Under the pieces are notes generated by a model. It made no database searches and was not told where the DNA came from. It saw nothing but the letters and a program-made list of their open reading frames with translations. A DNA stretch of 64,000 nucleotides from Pelotomaculum thermopropionicum SI (GTDB lineage Bacteria; Bacillota; Desulfotomaculia; Desulfotomaculales; Pelotomaculaceae): positions 62,001-126,000 of the forward strand of contig AP009389.1 of the NCBI GenBank assembly GCA_000010565.1, given 5' to 3'. This document shows positions 57,312 to 64,000 of the stretch, one piece after another. The position numbers and the translations under genes were made by a program. Positions within the stretch are counted from its first letter, which is position 1. Each line of letters starts with the position of its first letter.

Positions 57312-58244
57312 ATGATTAGAGGCGCGTCGACACAGGCGGAAAGGGTTTCAGGGATTAACCTGCCCCTGAAATTTTACTTAAAGCTAATAATCAGCGCGGG
57401 ATTGCTAGCCTGGGTTTTGAGCAGGGTTCCGTTGCCGTCCCTGTGGAACGCCGTGAACGGATGCGGTTGGCCCTGGATCGTTCTGTCCTTTGCCGTGGTC
57501 AATGCCTGCATGCTCGTAAGCGCCCTCAAATGGCAGCTTTTGTTAAACGCCCAGCATATCCGGCTTTCTTTTACCAGGGTGCTGTCGTTTTATTACGTGG
57601 GCCTTTTTGCCAATAATTTTCTGCCGTCCAGCATCGGCGGCGACGCCATGCGGATTTACGACGCGGCCAGAGCCTCCGGCAAAGCCGGGGAGGCGGCAGC
57701 CTCGGTGGTTATGGAGCGCCTTCTGGCTTCCCTGGCCCTGGCCTTTACCGCCGCTGTGGCCGTAATGCTCAGGCCGGATTACAGGGGCAACGGCCTTTTC
57801 CTCTGGCTGACCGGCGGGATCGCGGTGTTTTGTCTGGCTGCAACTGTCATCCTGTTTGCCTGGCCGTTTAATGAAAACGGACCGGTAGGGCGGTGGCTGT
57901 GCCGCTTAAGCAGGTATAAGAAAGAACCACAGGTGCTTTTTGGAGTGATGCTTCTTTCTTTTCTGTTTCAGGGCCTGCTGGTGGTATCAAACATTTTTAT
58001 TTTTAAGGCTTTTGGCGTGGACATCCCCTTGCCGGTACACTTCTTTTACATCCCGCTAATCATGGCCGCAACGATGCTGCCGGCATCGGTTAACGGAATC
58101 GGGATTAGAGAAGGGATGTATGCAATGCTCTACGGCCTGGCCGGGGTCGAACCGGCCACGGCGGTGGCCTGTTCGCTGCTTTTTTGGGCTTTGGTGACAG
58201 TTGCCAGTCTGGCCGGCGGAATTATTCTGGCCGCAAGGAAATAA
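57312..58244 (+). CDS. Lysylphosphatidylglycerol synthase TM region / UPF0104 membrane protein
   Basis: A 310-residue membrane protein with about eight segments, of the YbhN/AglD (UPF0104, DUF2156-lacking) family that includes the flippase part of MprF. Hallmarks: LLVSALKWQLLL-type start (VSALKWQLLL), LFANNFLPSSIGGDAMRIYDAAR, and LPASVNGIGIREGMYAML. ATG 57312 is the likely start (site GAGGG). It lies between yabQ and the C_GCAxxG_C_C gene. Lipid or polyprenyl-linked substrate handling is inferred from the family. Confidence 0.85.
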   Translation: MIRGASTQAERVSGINLPLKFYLKLIISAGLLAWVLSRVPLPSLWNAVNGCGWPWIVLSFAVVNACMLVSALKWQLLLNAQHIRLSFTRVLSFYYVGLFANNFLPSSIGGDAMRIYDAARASGKAGEAAASVVMERLLASLALAFTAAVAVMLRPDYRGNGLFLWLTGGIAVFCLAATVILFAWPFNENGPVGRWLCRLSRYKKEPQVLFGVMLLSFLFQGLLVVSNIFIFKAFGVDIPLPVHFFYIPLIMAATMLPASVNGIGIREGMYAMLYGLAGVEPATAVACSLLFWALVTVASLAGGIILAARK

Positions 58245-58257
58245 CGGAGGTGGAGCC

Positions 58258-58710
58258 GTGCAGGATTTATACGAAGAAGTGCGCAGCAGGGCCGGCAGGT
58301 ATTTTGACGAGGGGTACAACTGCGCCCAGGCCGTGGCGCTAAGCAACATCGAGGCGCTGAAAGGCCGGGCGGACGGCGTGAGGCAACTGGCCGCCGGCTT
58401 TGGGCGGGGGATGAACGCAGGCTGCGCCTGCGGGGCCGTTTGTGGGGGGATCCTGGCCATCGGCTGCCTGCTGGCCGGGCCTGAGACAAAAGGTTTTGAT
58501 GAAACGGTTGAAGAGGCCGCCGCCGAACTGCACCGGAGGTTTGCTGCCGAGTTCGGCCTGGTTTGCTGCAAGGGGCTGCGCAAGAAGCTGTCACCCTTTA
58601 AAAATGCCCGGTGCAGGAACATTACCGTAACCGCCGCCGCCATTACTTTAGACCTGCTCCTGGCCAGGAAAAAGCCGTCACCGGCGCCGGTCGGTGTACA
58701 TGCTCTTTAA
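58258..58710 (+). CDS. C_GCAxxG_C_C family redox protein
   Basis: A 150-residue protein with the signature of this family: GYNCAQAVAL near residue 20, GCACGAVCGGILAIG near 60, and later CC (VCCKGLRKK) and CRNI. The conserved cysteines suggest a metal or iron-sulfur redox role; function is unproven. GTG 58258 follows GGAGGTGGAG, the only good site, although the frame extends upstream into the previous gene. Its 3' end overlaps the convergent glycosyltransferase by 33 bases. It lies next to the rSAM/selenodomain cluster. Confidence 0.88.
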   Translation: MQDLYEEVRSRAGRYFDEGYNCAQAVALSNIEALKGRADGVRQLAAGFGRGMNAGCACGAVCGGILAIGCLLAGPETKGFDETVEEAAAELHRRFAAEFGLVCCKGLRKKLSPFKNARCRNITVTAAAITLDLLLARKKPSPAPVGVHAL

Positions 58711-59370
58711 CCGGGAAGGGCTTACCCCTAAAATATAAAGAATTTTTATTTTGTGCATGAGCCAGGTGGTGCGCCACCTGCCGTAAATCAGCCAGCGCCT
58801 GGCGGAGGTGGTGACCGGCCCGGGCAGCAGCACGGTCTTTCCAACCTGCCGCAGCCTGCGGGAAAACTCCCAGTCCTCCATCAGTTCGATGGGAGGGTAG
58901 CCGCCGGCCTCGAAAAATGCCTCGCGCCGGGCGAAGATGGCCTGGTCGCCGAAATAAATGCCGGTGAGGGAAGCCCGCAGGTTTGAGCCAAGGGCGGTCA
59001 GGGCAAAGAACAGGCCGGGCTGGTCGAATTTCACCTTGAATGCGCCGCCTGCCACCTGCCGGTCGGACAGGGCAAGTTCAATCTGCCTTGAAAAATCGTC
59101 CGGCAGGCTGGTATCGCTGTGCAGAAAAAGCAAAACATCGCCCGCAGCCGCTCTGGCGCCGGCGTTCATCTGGCTGGCCCTGCCCCGGGGGGCGCGGAGC
59201 AGTTGCACGCCCTTGCCGGCCAGGGCCGGGGTGCCGTCGGTGCTTCCGCCGTCCACCACAATTATTTCGTGCACGTCCCGCCTGGCTTTCAGGTGCCCGG
59301 TGGTCCGGCCGATGGTTGCGGCTTCGTTATAGGTTGGAATGATCACGCTGATTTTAAGGTCACTGGCCAT
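58678..59370 (-). CDS. rSAM/selenodomain-associated transferase 2 (GT2-like)
   Basis: A 230-residue glycosyltransferase-like protein, TIGR04283 type. It has the GT-A start ISVIIPTYNEAATIGRT, VVDGGSTDGTP, the metal site FLHSDTSLP, and GIYFGDQAIFARREAFFEAGGYPPIELMEDWEFSRRLRQVGK typical of the group. It pairs in genomes with transferase 1 and the rSAM protein found just downstream on the other strand. ATG 59370 lacks a strong site. Sugar donor and acceptor unknown; arsenosugar or a related compound is inferred from context. Confidence 0.85.
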   Translation of the reverse strand: MASDLKISVIIPTYNEAATIGRTTGHLKARRDVHEIIVVDGGSTDGTPALAGKGVQLLRAPRGRASQMNAGARAAAGDVLLFLHSDTSLPDDFSRQIELALSDRQVAGGAFKVKFDQPGLFFALTALGSNLRASLTGIYFGDQAIFARREAFFEAGGYPPIELMEDWEFSRRLRQVGKTVLLPGPVTTSARRWLIYGRWRTTWLMHKIKILYILGVSPSRLKSMYTDRRR

Positions 59371-59469
59371 GCAATATTTTTCTTCCGGTTTTTCATAAAT
59401 CCTTGTGCAGGCATAAAAATATTTTCGGCCGGTTAAAGGCGTTATTTATTTCGTTAACGGAGTGAGAAG

Positions 59470-60138
59470 ATGGACAGGCCGGCTCTGGTAATCATGTCCA
59501 GGGTTCCCTCGCCGGAAGGCAAAAGCCGCCTGAGCGGAATTTTAACGCCGGAGCAGAGGGAGCTGTTACAATGGGCCTTCCTGCTGGACACGCTGGACAA
59601 GGTCCGGACCGTGCAGGGGGCAGTAGCCTTTATTGCCGCTGCCCCGGCAGACCGCCTGGAGGAGCTGAGGCGGGCCGTTGGAGGCAAAGCGGAAGTTGTT
59701 CTCCAGCCGGCGGGCGATCTGGGCGGGCGCATGCTGGCAGTAAGCAGGCATATATTTAACCTTGGCTATTCGCCGGTTGTCCTGATAGGAGCGGATGTCC
59801 CGGCCCTGCCGCCGGCCTGTCTTAGCCGGGCAATTGAGCTGCTGGGCCGGTACCAGATGGTTTTTGGCCCGTCGCCGGACGGCGGCTATTACCTGGCCGG
59901 CGCGCGGCATCCGGAGGAAAGGATCTTTAAAGATATTGACTGGGGCAGCGGGAGCGTCCTGGAAAAGACCCTTGCCGTCTGTAAACGGTGCGGCCTGACC
60001 TGGTGCCTGCTGGAGCCGCTGGAGGACGTTGACCGCCCGGCAGACCTTCTCGAGCTGGCCGGACGGGTCAAGAGAGGCCAGTTTGCGCCCGGTGCGGAGC
60101 CTTTCAGGACAATTAAATTTATAAAAGAAAATTTTTAA
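59470..60138 (+). CDS. rSAM/selenodomain-associated transferase 1 (DUF2064)
   Basis: A 222-residue transferase of the TIGR04282 (glycosyltransferase/CofC-like) type. It has the N-terminal ALVIMSRVPSPEGKSRLS, GADVPALPP (metal-site Asp) and PSPDGGYYLAGARHP, all group hallmarks. It is the first plus-strand gene of the cluster, 22 bases before the peroxidase-like gene. ATG 59470 follows GGAGTGAGA. The product likely makes a sugar-type precursor together with the other transferase. Confidence 0.87.
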   Translation: MDRPALVIMSRVPSPEGKSRLSGILTPEQRELLQWAFLLDTLDKVRTVQGAVAFIAAAPADRLEELRRAVGGKAEVVLQPAGDLGGRMLAVSRHIFNLGYSPVVLIGADVPALPPACLSRAIELLGRYQMVFGPSPDGGYYLAGARHPEERIFKDIDWGSGSVLEKTLAVCKRCGLTWCLLEPLEDVDRPADLLELAGRVKRGQFAPGAEPFRTIKFIKENF

Positions 60139-60159
60139 AAAGAAGAGGAGGAATCTGCG

Positions 60160-60492
60160 GTGGACAGTTATTACAACCCGGCCGACCTGGCCAGGTTTGC
60201 CACGGTGGGTGAAGAAGCCCCGCATTTGTGGGAAAAGTTTATGGCTTATTACAGTGCTGTGTTCGAAGAGGGGGCCCTGAGCGCGCGGGAGAAAGCGCTT
60301 ATAGCCCTTGCCGTGGCCCATGCTTTGCAGTGCCCTTACTGCATAGAGGCCTACACTCAGGATGCCCTGGAGAAGGGTTCGAACCAGGAGCAGATGACGG
60401 AAGCAGTCCATGTGGCTGCCGCTATCAGAGGGGGAGCCGCCCTGGTGCACGGCGTGCAGATGAAAAATGTCTGCAACAAACTCGGTTTTTAA
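60160..60492 (+). CDS. Arsenosugar-cluster peroxidase-like protein (AhpD/CMD fold)
   Basis: A 110-residue carboxymuconolactone-decarboxylase/AhpD-type protein. The redox pair is CPYC (Cys58, Cys61) in HALQCPYCIEAYTQDALEKG; some homologues carry selenocysteine at the first position, but here it is an ordinary Cys codon. This group (TIGR04169) is defined by its place next to the rSAM/selenodomain protein. GTG 60160 follows AAGAGGAGGA. The stop is followed 16 bases later by the rSAM gene. Confidence 0.85.
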   Translation: MDSYYNPADLARFATVGEEAPHLWEKFMAYYSAVFEEGALSAREKALIALAVAHALQCPYCIEAYTQDALEKGSNQEQMTEAVHVAAAIRGGAALVHGVQMKNVCNKLGF

Positions 60493-60507
60493 ACGCTGGA
60501 GGTCAAT

Positions 60508-61557
60508 ATGAGCCATGGTTTAAAGAGGCAGCGGCAGTTGCCCGGCGGTGCCGCCACCCAGCTTTACCGCCTGAGAAACATCGGCAGACTGGTTCCGTTT
60601 AAGCAGAGGATGATAAAGGCCGGGCTTTTTCCCTTGAAAAGCACCGGCATATCGGTTTTGCAGGTCAATATCGGAAGGGTGTGCAACCTTTCCTGCAGGC
60701 ACTGCCATGTGGAAGCCGGGCCGGACAGGACGGAGCTGATGAGCCGGGAGACCATTTTGAGCTGCCTGGAGGCGCTGGCCGGCGCGGACATTCCCGTTCT
60801 GGACATCACCGGCGGTGCGCCCGAATTGAACCCTCACCTGCCCTGGCTTATTGAGGAGGCCGCAAGGCTGGGGCGCAGGGTGATGGTCAGAACCAACCTG
60901 ACCGTGCTTGATGCGGATGAATTTGCCCACCTGGCGGAGTTTTACGCTTTTCACAGGGTCGAGGTGGTGGCTTCACTGCCGTACTACCTGGAGAAAAACA
61001 CGGACCGCCTGCGCGGCCGGGGTGTGTTCGAGGTTTCTGTAAAGGTCCTGCGCCGTTTAAACCGGCTCGGGTACGGCCGGGAAAACAGGCTGCAGTTAAA
61101 CCTGGTCTATAACCCCGGCGGGGCTTTCCTGCCGCCCGGCCAGCATGCCATTGAGCAGGAGTTCCGCCGGGAATTGCTGCGCCGCTACGGAATAGTATTT
61201 AACCGGCTTTTTACCATAACAAATGTTCCGGTGGGGCGGTTTCTGGACTTCCTGCAGGCTTCGGGAAACCTGGAAAGGTATATGGAGCGCCTGGCCGGGC
61301 TCTTTAACCCGGCGGCGGCCGCCCGCGTCATGTGCCGGGACCAGGTCTCGGTGGGCTGGGACGGCCGCCTCTATGACTGCGATTTTAACCAGATGCTCGG
61401 CCTGACATGCTCTCCGGAGGCTCCCGGAAGGATAAGCGAATTTGACCGGGCAGCCCTGCAGAACCGCCGCATAGTAATGGAAAACCACTGTTACGCCTGC
61501 ACCGCCGGGGCCGGTTCCAGTTGCGGCGGCGCCCTGGCGGGCGGCGGAAAGGCCTGA
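60508..61557 (+). CDS. arsS: Radical SAM protein ArsS type (rSAM/selenodomain)
   Basis: A 349-residue radical SAM enzyme of the TIGR04167 type, linked to arsenosugar synthesis in other bacteria. The [4Fe-4S] motif CNLSCRHC (Cys59, 63, 66) opens the SAM-radical barrel. DITGGAPELNPHLPWLI follows. The C-terminal Cys-rich segment has MCRDQVSVGWDGRLYDCDFNQM and the final HCYACTAGAGSSCGGA, the 'selenodomain', where Cys stands at the site that is Sec in some homologues. GGAGGT precedes ATG 60508. The arsM methyltransferase that usually supplies the methylated arsenic is not in this window. Confidence 0.88.
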   Translation: MSHGLKRQRQLPGGAATQLYRLRNIGRLVPFKQRMIKAGLFPLKSTGISVLQVNIGRVCNLSCRHCHVEAGPDRTELMSRETILSCLEALAGADIPVLDITGGAPELNPHLPWLIEEAARLGRRVMVRTNLTVLDADEFAHLAEFYAFHRVEVVASLPYYLEKNTDRLRGRGVFEVSVKVLRRLNRLGYGRENRLQLNLVYNPGGAFLPPGQHAIEQEFRRELLRRYGIVFNRLFTITNVPVGRFLDFLQASGNLERYMERLAGLFNPAAAARVMCRDQVSVGWDGRLYDCDFNQMLGLTCSPEAPGRISEFDRAALQNRRIVMENHCYACTAGAGSSCGGALAGGGKA

Positions 61558-61587
61558 AGTAAAATAAAAGCTGGAGGACGCAGGCAA

Positions 61588-62310
61588 ATGAAAGAATTCA
61601 ACCGTACGGCCTGGCTGAAAGCCGGCATTCTTGCGGTACTGGCGGCGCTTTATTTTTTCGTGGAACCGCTGCAGGCCGCGGTGAAGCGGGTCGTATTCAT
61701 CCTTTCGACGGTTGACGTTGCAGCCGTGAAGCACTACATCCTTTCCTTTGGAATATGGGCGCCGGTTGCCTCTTTTACCCTGATGGTGTTCCAGTCCGTA
61801 ATGGCCCCTTTGCCGGCCTTTGTCATTACTTTTGCCAACGCGGCCCTTTTCGGCTGGGCCAGGGGGGCCGTCCTGTCCTGGTCCAGCGCCATGTGCGGCG
61901 CGGCCGTATGTTACTGGATCGCCCGTTTTTACGGGAGGTCTGCTGTGGAAAGGCTTACCAGCAAGCTTGCCCTGGAAGAGGTTGACCGCTTTTTTGAGCG
62001 TTACGGCAAATACGCTATTATCGTAGCGCGCCTTTTGCCCTTTGTCTCATTTGACGTGGTCAGCTACGCGGCAGGGCTTACCTCAATTGGCTTTTGGGAA
62101 TTTTTCTGGGCCACCGGCCTGGGCCAGCTGCCGGCCACCCTGGTGTATTCATATGTTGGAGACATGCTGGTGGGCAGCGTGCGCACCTTCGTGTTCGGGC
62201 TGTTAACCTTGTTCTCGCTCGGCATTGTCGCAGCCGCGGCAAGAAAATTCTACCGGGACAGGCACAACAGGCAGCCCGCCCGGGTGGCCGAATCGCCCGG
62301 CGAAAAGTAA
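61588..62310 (+). CDS. TVP38/TMEM64-family membrane protein (VTT domain)
   Basis: A 240-residue membrane protein with about six segments, of the DedA/VTT-like TVP38/TMEM64 family. The G-rich segment FANAALFGWARGAVLSW and FYGRSAVERL, and the long central FERYGKYAIIVARLLPFVSFDVVSYAAGLTSIGFWEFFWATGLGQLP, are the core VTT pattern; studied relatives are lipid scramblases. GGAGGA precedes ATG 61588, 30 bases after arsS. It often accompanies rSAM/selenodomain clusters. Role there is unknown. Confidence 0.87.
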   Translation: MKEFNRTAWLKAGILAVLAALYFFVEPLQAAVKRVVFILSTVDVAAVKHYILSFGIWAPVASFTLMVFQSVMAPLPAFVITFANAALFGWARGAVLSWSSAMCGAAVCYWIARFYGRSAVERLTSKLALEEVDRFFERYGKYAIIVARLLPFVSFDVVSYAAGLTSIGFWEFFWATGLGQLPATLVYSYVGDMLVGSVRTFVFGLLTLFSLGIVAAAARKFYRDRHNRQPARVAESPGEK

Positions 62311-62327
62311 GGATGCCGTTTGGACCT

Positions 62328-62681
62328 ATGAGCAGAAAATTCCAAAAAGAACAAAGAATTCTCGGCAATTCCTTTTGGGGAGGCCTGCCAGCTTTTTTCC
62401 TGTCGGTAGCGGGGTTTGTAGCCGGCTCCCTATACGCTTATGCCGCAGGCCTGGTTTTGGGCTTGATCCCGTCGAACCTGGGCTGGTTCAGAGCGGAAAG
62501 GGTGGAGAGTTTTATTTCCGGGTACGGGCACTACGCCGCCCTTTTGTTTTACGCAATTCCCTTCCCGCCTCTGGGCCTGGTAAGTTATCTGGCCGGGTTT
62601 CTGGCCCTGGATATTAAAAAATTCCTGCTGGCATGTATTATTGGGCAAATTCTGGGGTATTTCTGGTGCCTGCGCCTTTAA
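62328..62681 (+). CDS. Short TVP38/VTT-like membrane protein
   Basis: A 117-residue protein with about three hydrophobic segments. It has FISGYGHYAALLFYAIPFPPLGLVSYLAGFLALDIKKFLLACIIGQILG, which aligns with the core VTT half of the gene just upstream. It looks like a half-size paralogue: the last half of the family without the N-terminal part. The start may be ATG 62328 or ATG 62313. It overlaps nothing and follows the longer gene by 17 bases. It may work with the long protein as a two-part unit or be a decaying duplicate. Confidence 0.65.
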   Translation: MSRKFQKEQRILGNSFWGGLPAFFLSVAGFVAGSLYAYAAGLVLGLIPSNLGWFRAERVESFISGYGHYAALLFYAIPFPPLGLVSYLAGFLALDIKKFLLACIIGQILGYFWCLRL

Positions 62682-62805
62682 AACCGGCGCAGTTCAGATA
62701 TCTGCCATGAATTCTCTGGCCGGTAAGAGGGGGTGAAGTATTTAATGTTTTAAAAACCGGTTTTTGCCATAAAAAATAAATTTTACAAGCAAGGGAGTGC
62801 AAAAT

Positions 62806-63768
62806 GTGAACAGGTTGTTAAGAATGAGCAAAAACAGGCGTATTTTTGTTTATCTGGCGGTTATCGGCGTCTTGTTGTTCCTGGTCCTTGTTGCGGCCGG
62901 TTGCGGCGGCAAAACTGCAGGCACTGCGCCGCCCAAAGAAGTCAAGCCGCTGGACAAGGAGATGGAGCCGTACTATGTGGACGTCGCCTGGCTGAAGGAA
63001 AATTTGAGCAAGGTTGTGGTTTTAGATGCCAGGTCGGAAAAAGAGTATAACGAGGGGCACATACCGGGGGCCATAAATGTGACCTGGCAGTCCCTGTCGA
63101 ACATGACCCCGAAGCAAGGTGAAGTCGGCTGGGGAGTAGTTCTGCCACAGGAGGAACTGGCCAAGAAAATTGGCAGTTTTGGCATAGACGGGAGCAAGCC
63201 CGTCATCATCTATAACGATCCCAAAGGCCTGGGCGAAGAGGGCAGGGTTCTCTGGATGCTCAGAATTGCCGGTTTAAAAGACTCCAGAATGCTGAACGGC
63301 GGCTTCCCCGCCTGGAAGGCGGGCGGCGGGGAAATAAGCAAAGAAGTTCCCGCCGTCAAGCCGGTTGATTTTAAGATTACCTCGCCCGACAACTCTTTGC
63401 TGGCCACAACGGATTATATCCGGAACAACATGTCAAAAATCAAGCTGGTCGACGCCCGTTCCATCGAAGAGTACACCGGTAAAACCAATCATGGAGAAAA
63501 GGCGCTCGGCCACATTCCGGGGGCGATAAGCATACCCTACAATAATGCCTATAACAGCGACGGCACCATTAAGAGCATTGCCGAACTGAAGGAGATATTC
63601 AGCAAAGCCGGTTTGGACCCGTCCGACGATATCGTGGTCTACTGCACCGTGGGCATCCGTTCTGGTTTTTTGACGGAAATTTTGCGCATGTGCGGCTATG
63701 AGAAGGCCAAGAACTATAACGCATCGTTCAGCGAGTGGGCCGGGCTCGGACTTCCTGTAGAAAAATAA
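62806..63768 (+). CDS. Double-rhodanese lipoprotein (thiosulfate sulfurtransferase-like)
   Basis: A 320-residue exported lipoprotein. The signal has lipobox VAAGCGG. Two rhodanese domains follow. The first (about 55-165, VVVLDARSEKEYNEGHIPGAINV) lacks the catalytic Cys: the loop reads IIYNDPKG. The second (about 195-320) has VVYCTVGIRSG, an intact active-site Cys. This inactive-plus-active pair is the rule for thiosulfate and mercaptopyruvate sulfurtransferases. GTG 62806 is eight bases behind AGGGAG; GTG 62797 overlaps that site. It acts outside the membrane, perhaps in sulfur transfer or cyanide detoxification. Substrate unknown. Confidence 0.9.
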   Translation: MNRLLRMSKNRRIFVYLAVIGVLLFLVLVAAGCGGKTAGTAPPKEVKPLDKEMEPYYVDVAWLKENLSKVVVLDARSEKEYNEGHIPGAINVTWQSLSNMTPKQGEVGWGVVLPQEELAKKIGSFGIDGSKPVIIYNDPKGLGEEGRVLWMLRIAGLKDSRMLNGGFPAWKAGGGEISKEVPAVKPVDFKITSPDNSLLATTDYIRNNMSKIKLVDARSIEEYTGKTNHGEKALGHIPGAISIPYNNAYNSDGTIKSIAELKEIFSKAGLDPSDDIVVYCTVGIRSGFLTEILRMCGYEKAKNYNASFSEWAGLGLPVEK

Positions 63769-63774
63769 AAATAA

Positions 63775-63817
63775 CAAGAGGCCTTAAAAAGCTATTTTAA
63801 GGCCTCTTGCTTTTTTT
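63775..63817 (+). terminator. Terminator after the rhodanese gene
   Basis: CAAGAGGCCTTAAAA pairs with TTTTAAGGCCTCTTG across a five-base loop, then CTTTTTTT. Confidence 0.92.
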
Positions 63818-63882
63818 GTCTTGCGGGGTTACATCCTCTGCGGCGCCGCCCCGGCGCGCCGGACCGGCCGGGAGGGCGCTGC

Positions 63883-64000
63883 CTAAAGCGGCACGGCGCC
63901 CTTTAAAAGACCCCGGGCGAAGGGGCTCTTTTCCAGTTCGTCCGGCGTATAGGCAAATATATCCACTCCCACGGGAAAGCCGCCCGGCAGTTAGAGCGGT
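63883..64000 (-). pseudogene. Nucleotidyltransferase-domain fragment (window edge)
   Basis: On the minus strand a short frame ending at 63883 reads GGFPVGVDIFAYTPDELEKSPFARGLLKGAVPL, close to the C-terminal end of small MNT/pol-beta-type nucleotidyltransferases. An in-frame TAA at 63993-63991, just before it, means the frame is not open to the edge. It could be a remnant, a frameshifted gene or a sequence error. The rest lies outside the window. Confidence 0.45.

Noticed and set aside
60340-61557. Selenocysteine in the peroxidase-like or rSAM protein
   Set aside because: Both key positions are ordinary Cys codons and the frames have no internal TGA.
1-64000. tRNA, rRNA, CRISPR array, insertion sequence or prophage
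   Set aside because: None seen: no transposase, integrase or phage gene, no cloverleaf recognised, and no regular repeat-spacer array.

Overview
The window looks like the chromosome of an endospore-forming, GC-rich Gram-positive of the class Clostridia, most like the Peptococcaceae (Desulfotomaculum/Pelotomaculum type). This is inferred from gene order and content. The backbone follows the abrB/spo region of Firmicutes: decarboxylase-tmk-holB-ricT-yabA-rsmI-abrB-metG-tatD, yabE-like-rsmA-yabG, ispE, spoVG-glmU-prs-ctc-pth-fin-mfd-prsA-spoVT-yabN/mazG-hup-rqcP-spoIID-yabP-yabQ. Many sporulation genes (yabG, sipL-like, spoVG, fin, spoVT, spoIID, yabP, yabQ) and sporulation-type promoters mark an endospore former. 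GTG and TTG starts with strong Shine-Dalgarno sequences are common.

Layout. 1-7.1 kb: replication, ribosome and aminoacylation housekeeping genes, with a methionine T-box in front of metG. 7.2-13.0 kb: a corrinoid adenosyltransferase, a UPF0158 protein and a complete minus-strand branched-chain amino acid ABC transporter (livFGMH plus the binding lipoprotein). 13.4-17.9 kb: a G5/3D cell-wall protein, rsmA, a YkuK-type protein, a glycosyltransferase and yabG. 18-28.2 kb: an accessory block between yabG and ispE that is rich in envelope and spore-coat-like genes: a trypsin-like protease, an eight-fold Gly-aromatic repeat protein, a c-di-AMP riboswitch in front of a double CAP-domain protein, a SipL-like SPOCS/LysM protein, a second SPOCS protein with a beta-sandwich tail, two tandem small paralogues, transporters and an L,D-transpeptidase. 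28.3-38.3 kb: ispE, a GntR regulator, a nucleotidyltransferase, an acetyltransferase, a PAS histidine kinase, ilvA, spoVG, glmU and prs. 38.5-45 kb: two MFS exporters, a PilZ protein, htpG and a PRC-barrel protein. 45-58 kb: the ctc-to-yabQ sporulation and information block. 58.3-62.7 kb: a cluster of the rSAM/selenodomain (arsenosugar-associated) type with two TVP38/VTT membrane proteins. 62.8-64 kb: a double-rhodanese lipoprotein and a nucleotidyltransferase fragment.

Most notable points. (1) A dispersed structured repeat of about 220 bp has near-full copies at 25.36 and 55.98 kb and a diverged copy at 33.97 kb; several stems differ between copies by compensatory changes. (2) The rSAM/selenodomain cluster has both transferases and the peroxidase-like protein, but I see no arsM. 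(3) pth carries a one-base deletion and mfd is broken by a dense cluster of small indels; both look more like sequence errors than real lesions. (4) The yabG-ispE accessory block may extend the spore-coat gene set. No tRNA, rRNA, CRISPR array or insertion sequence was recognised.
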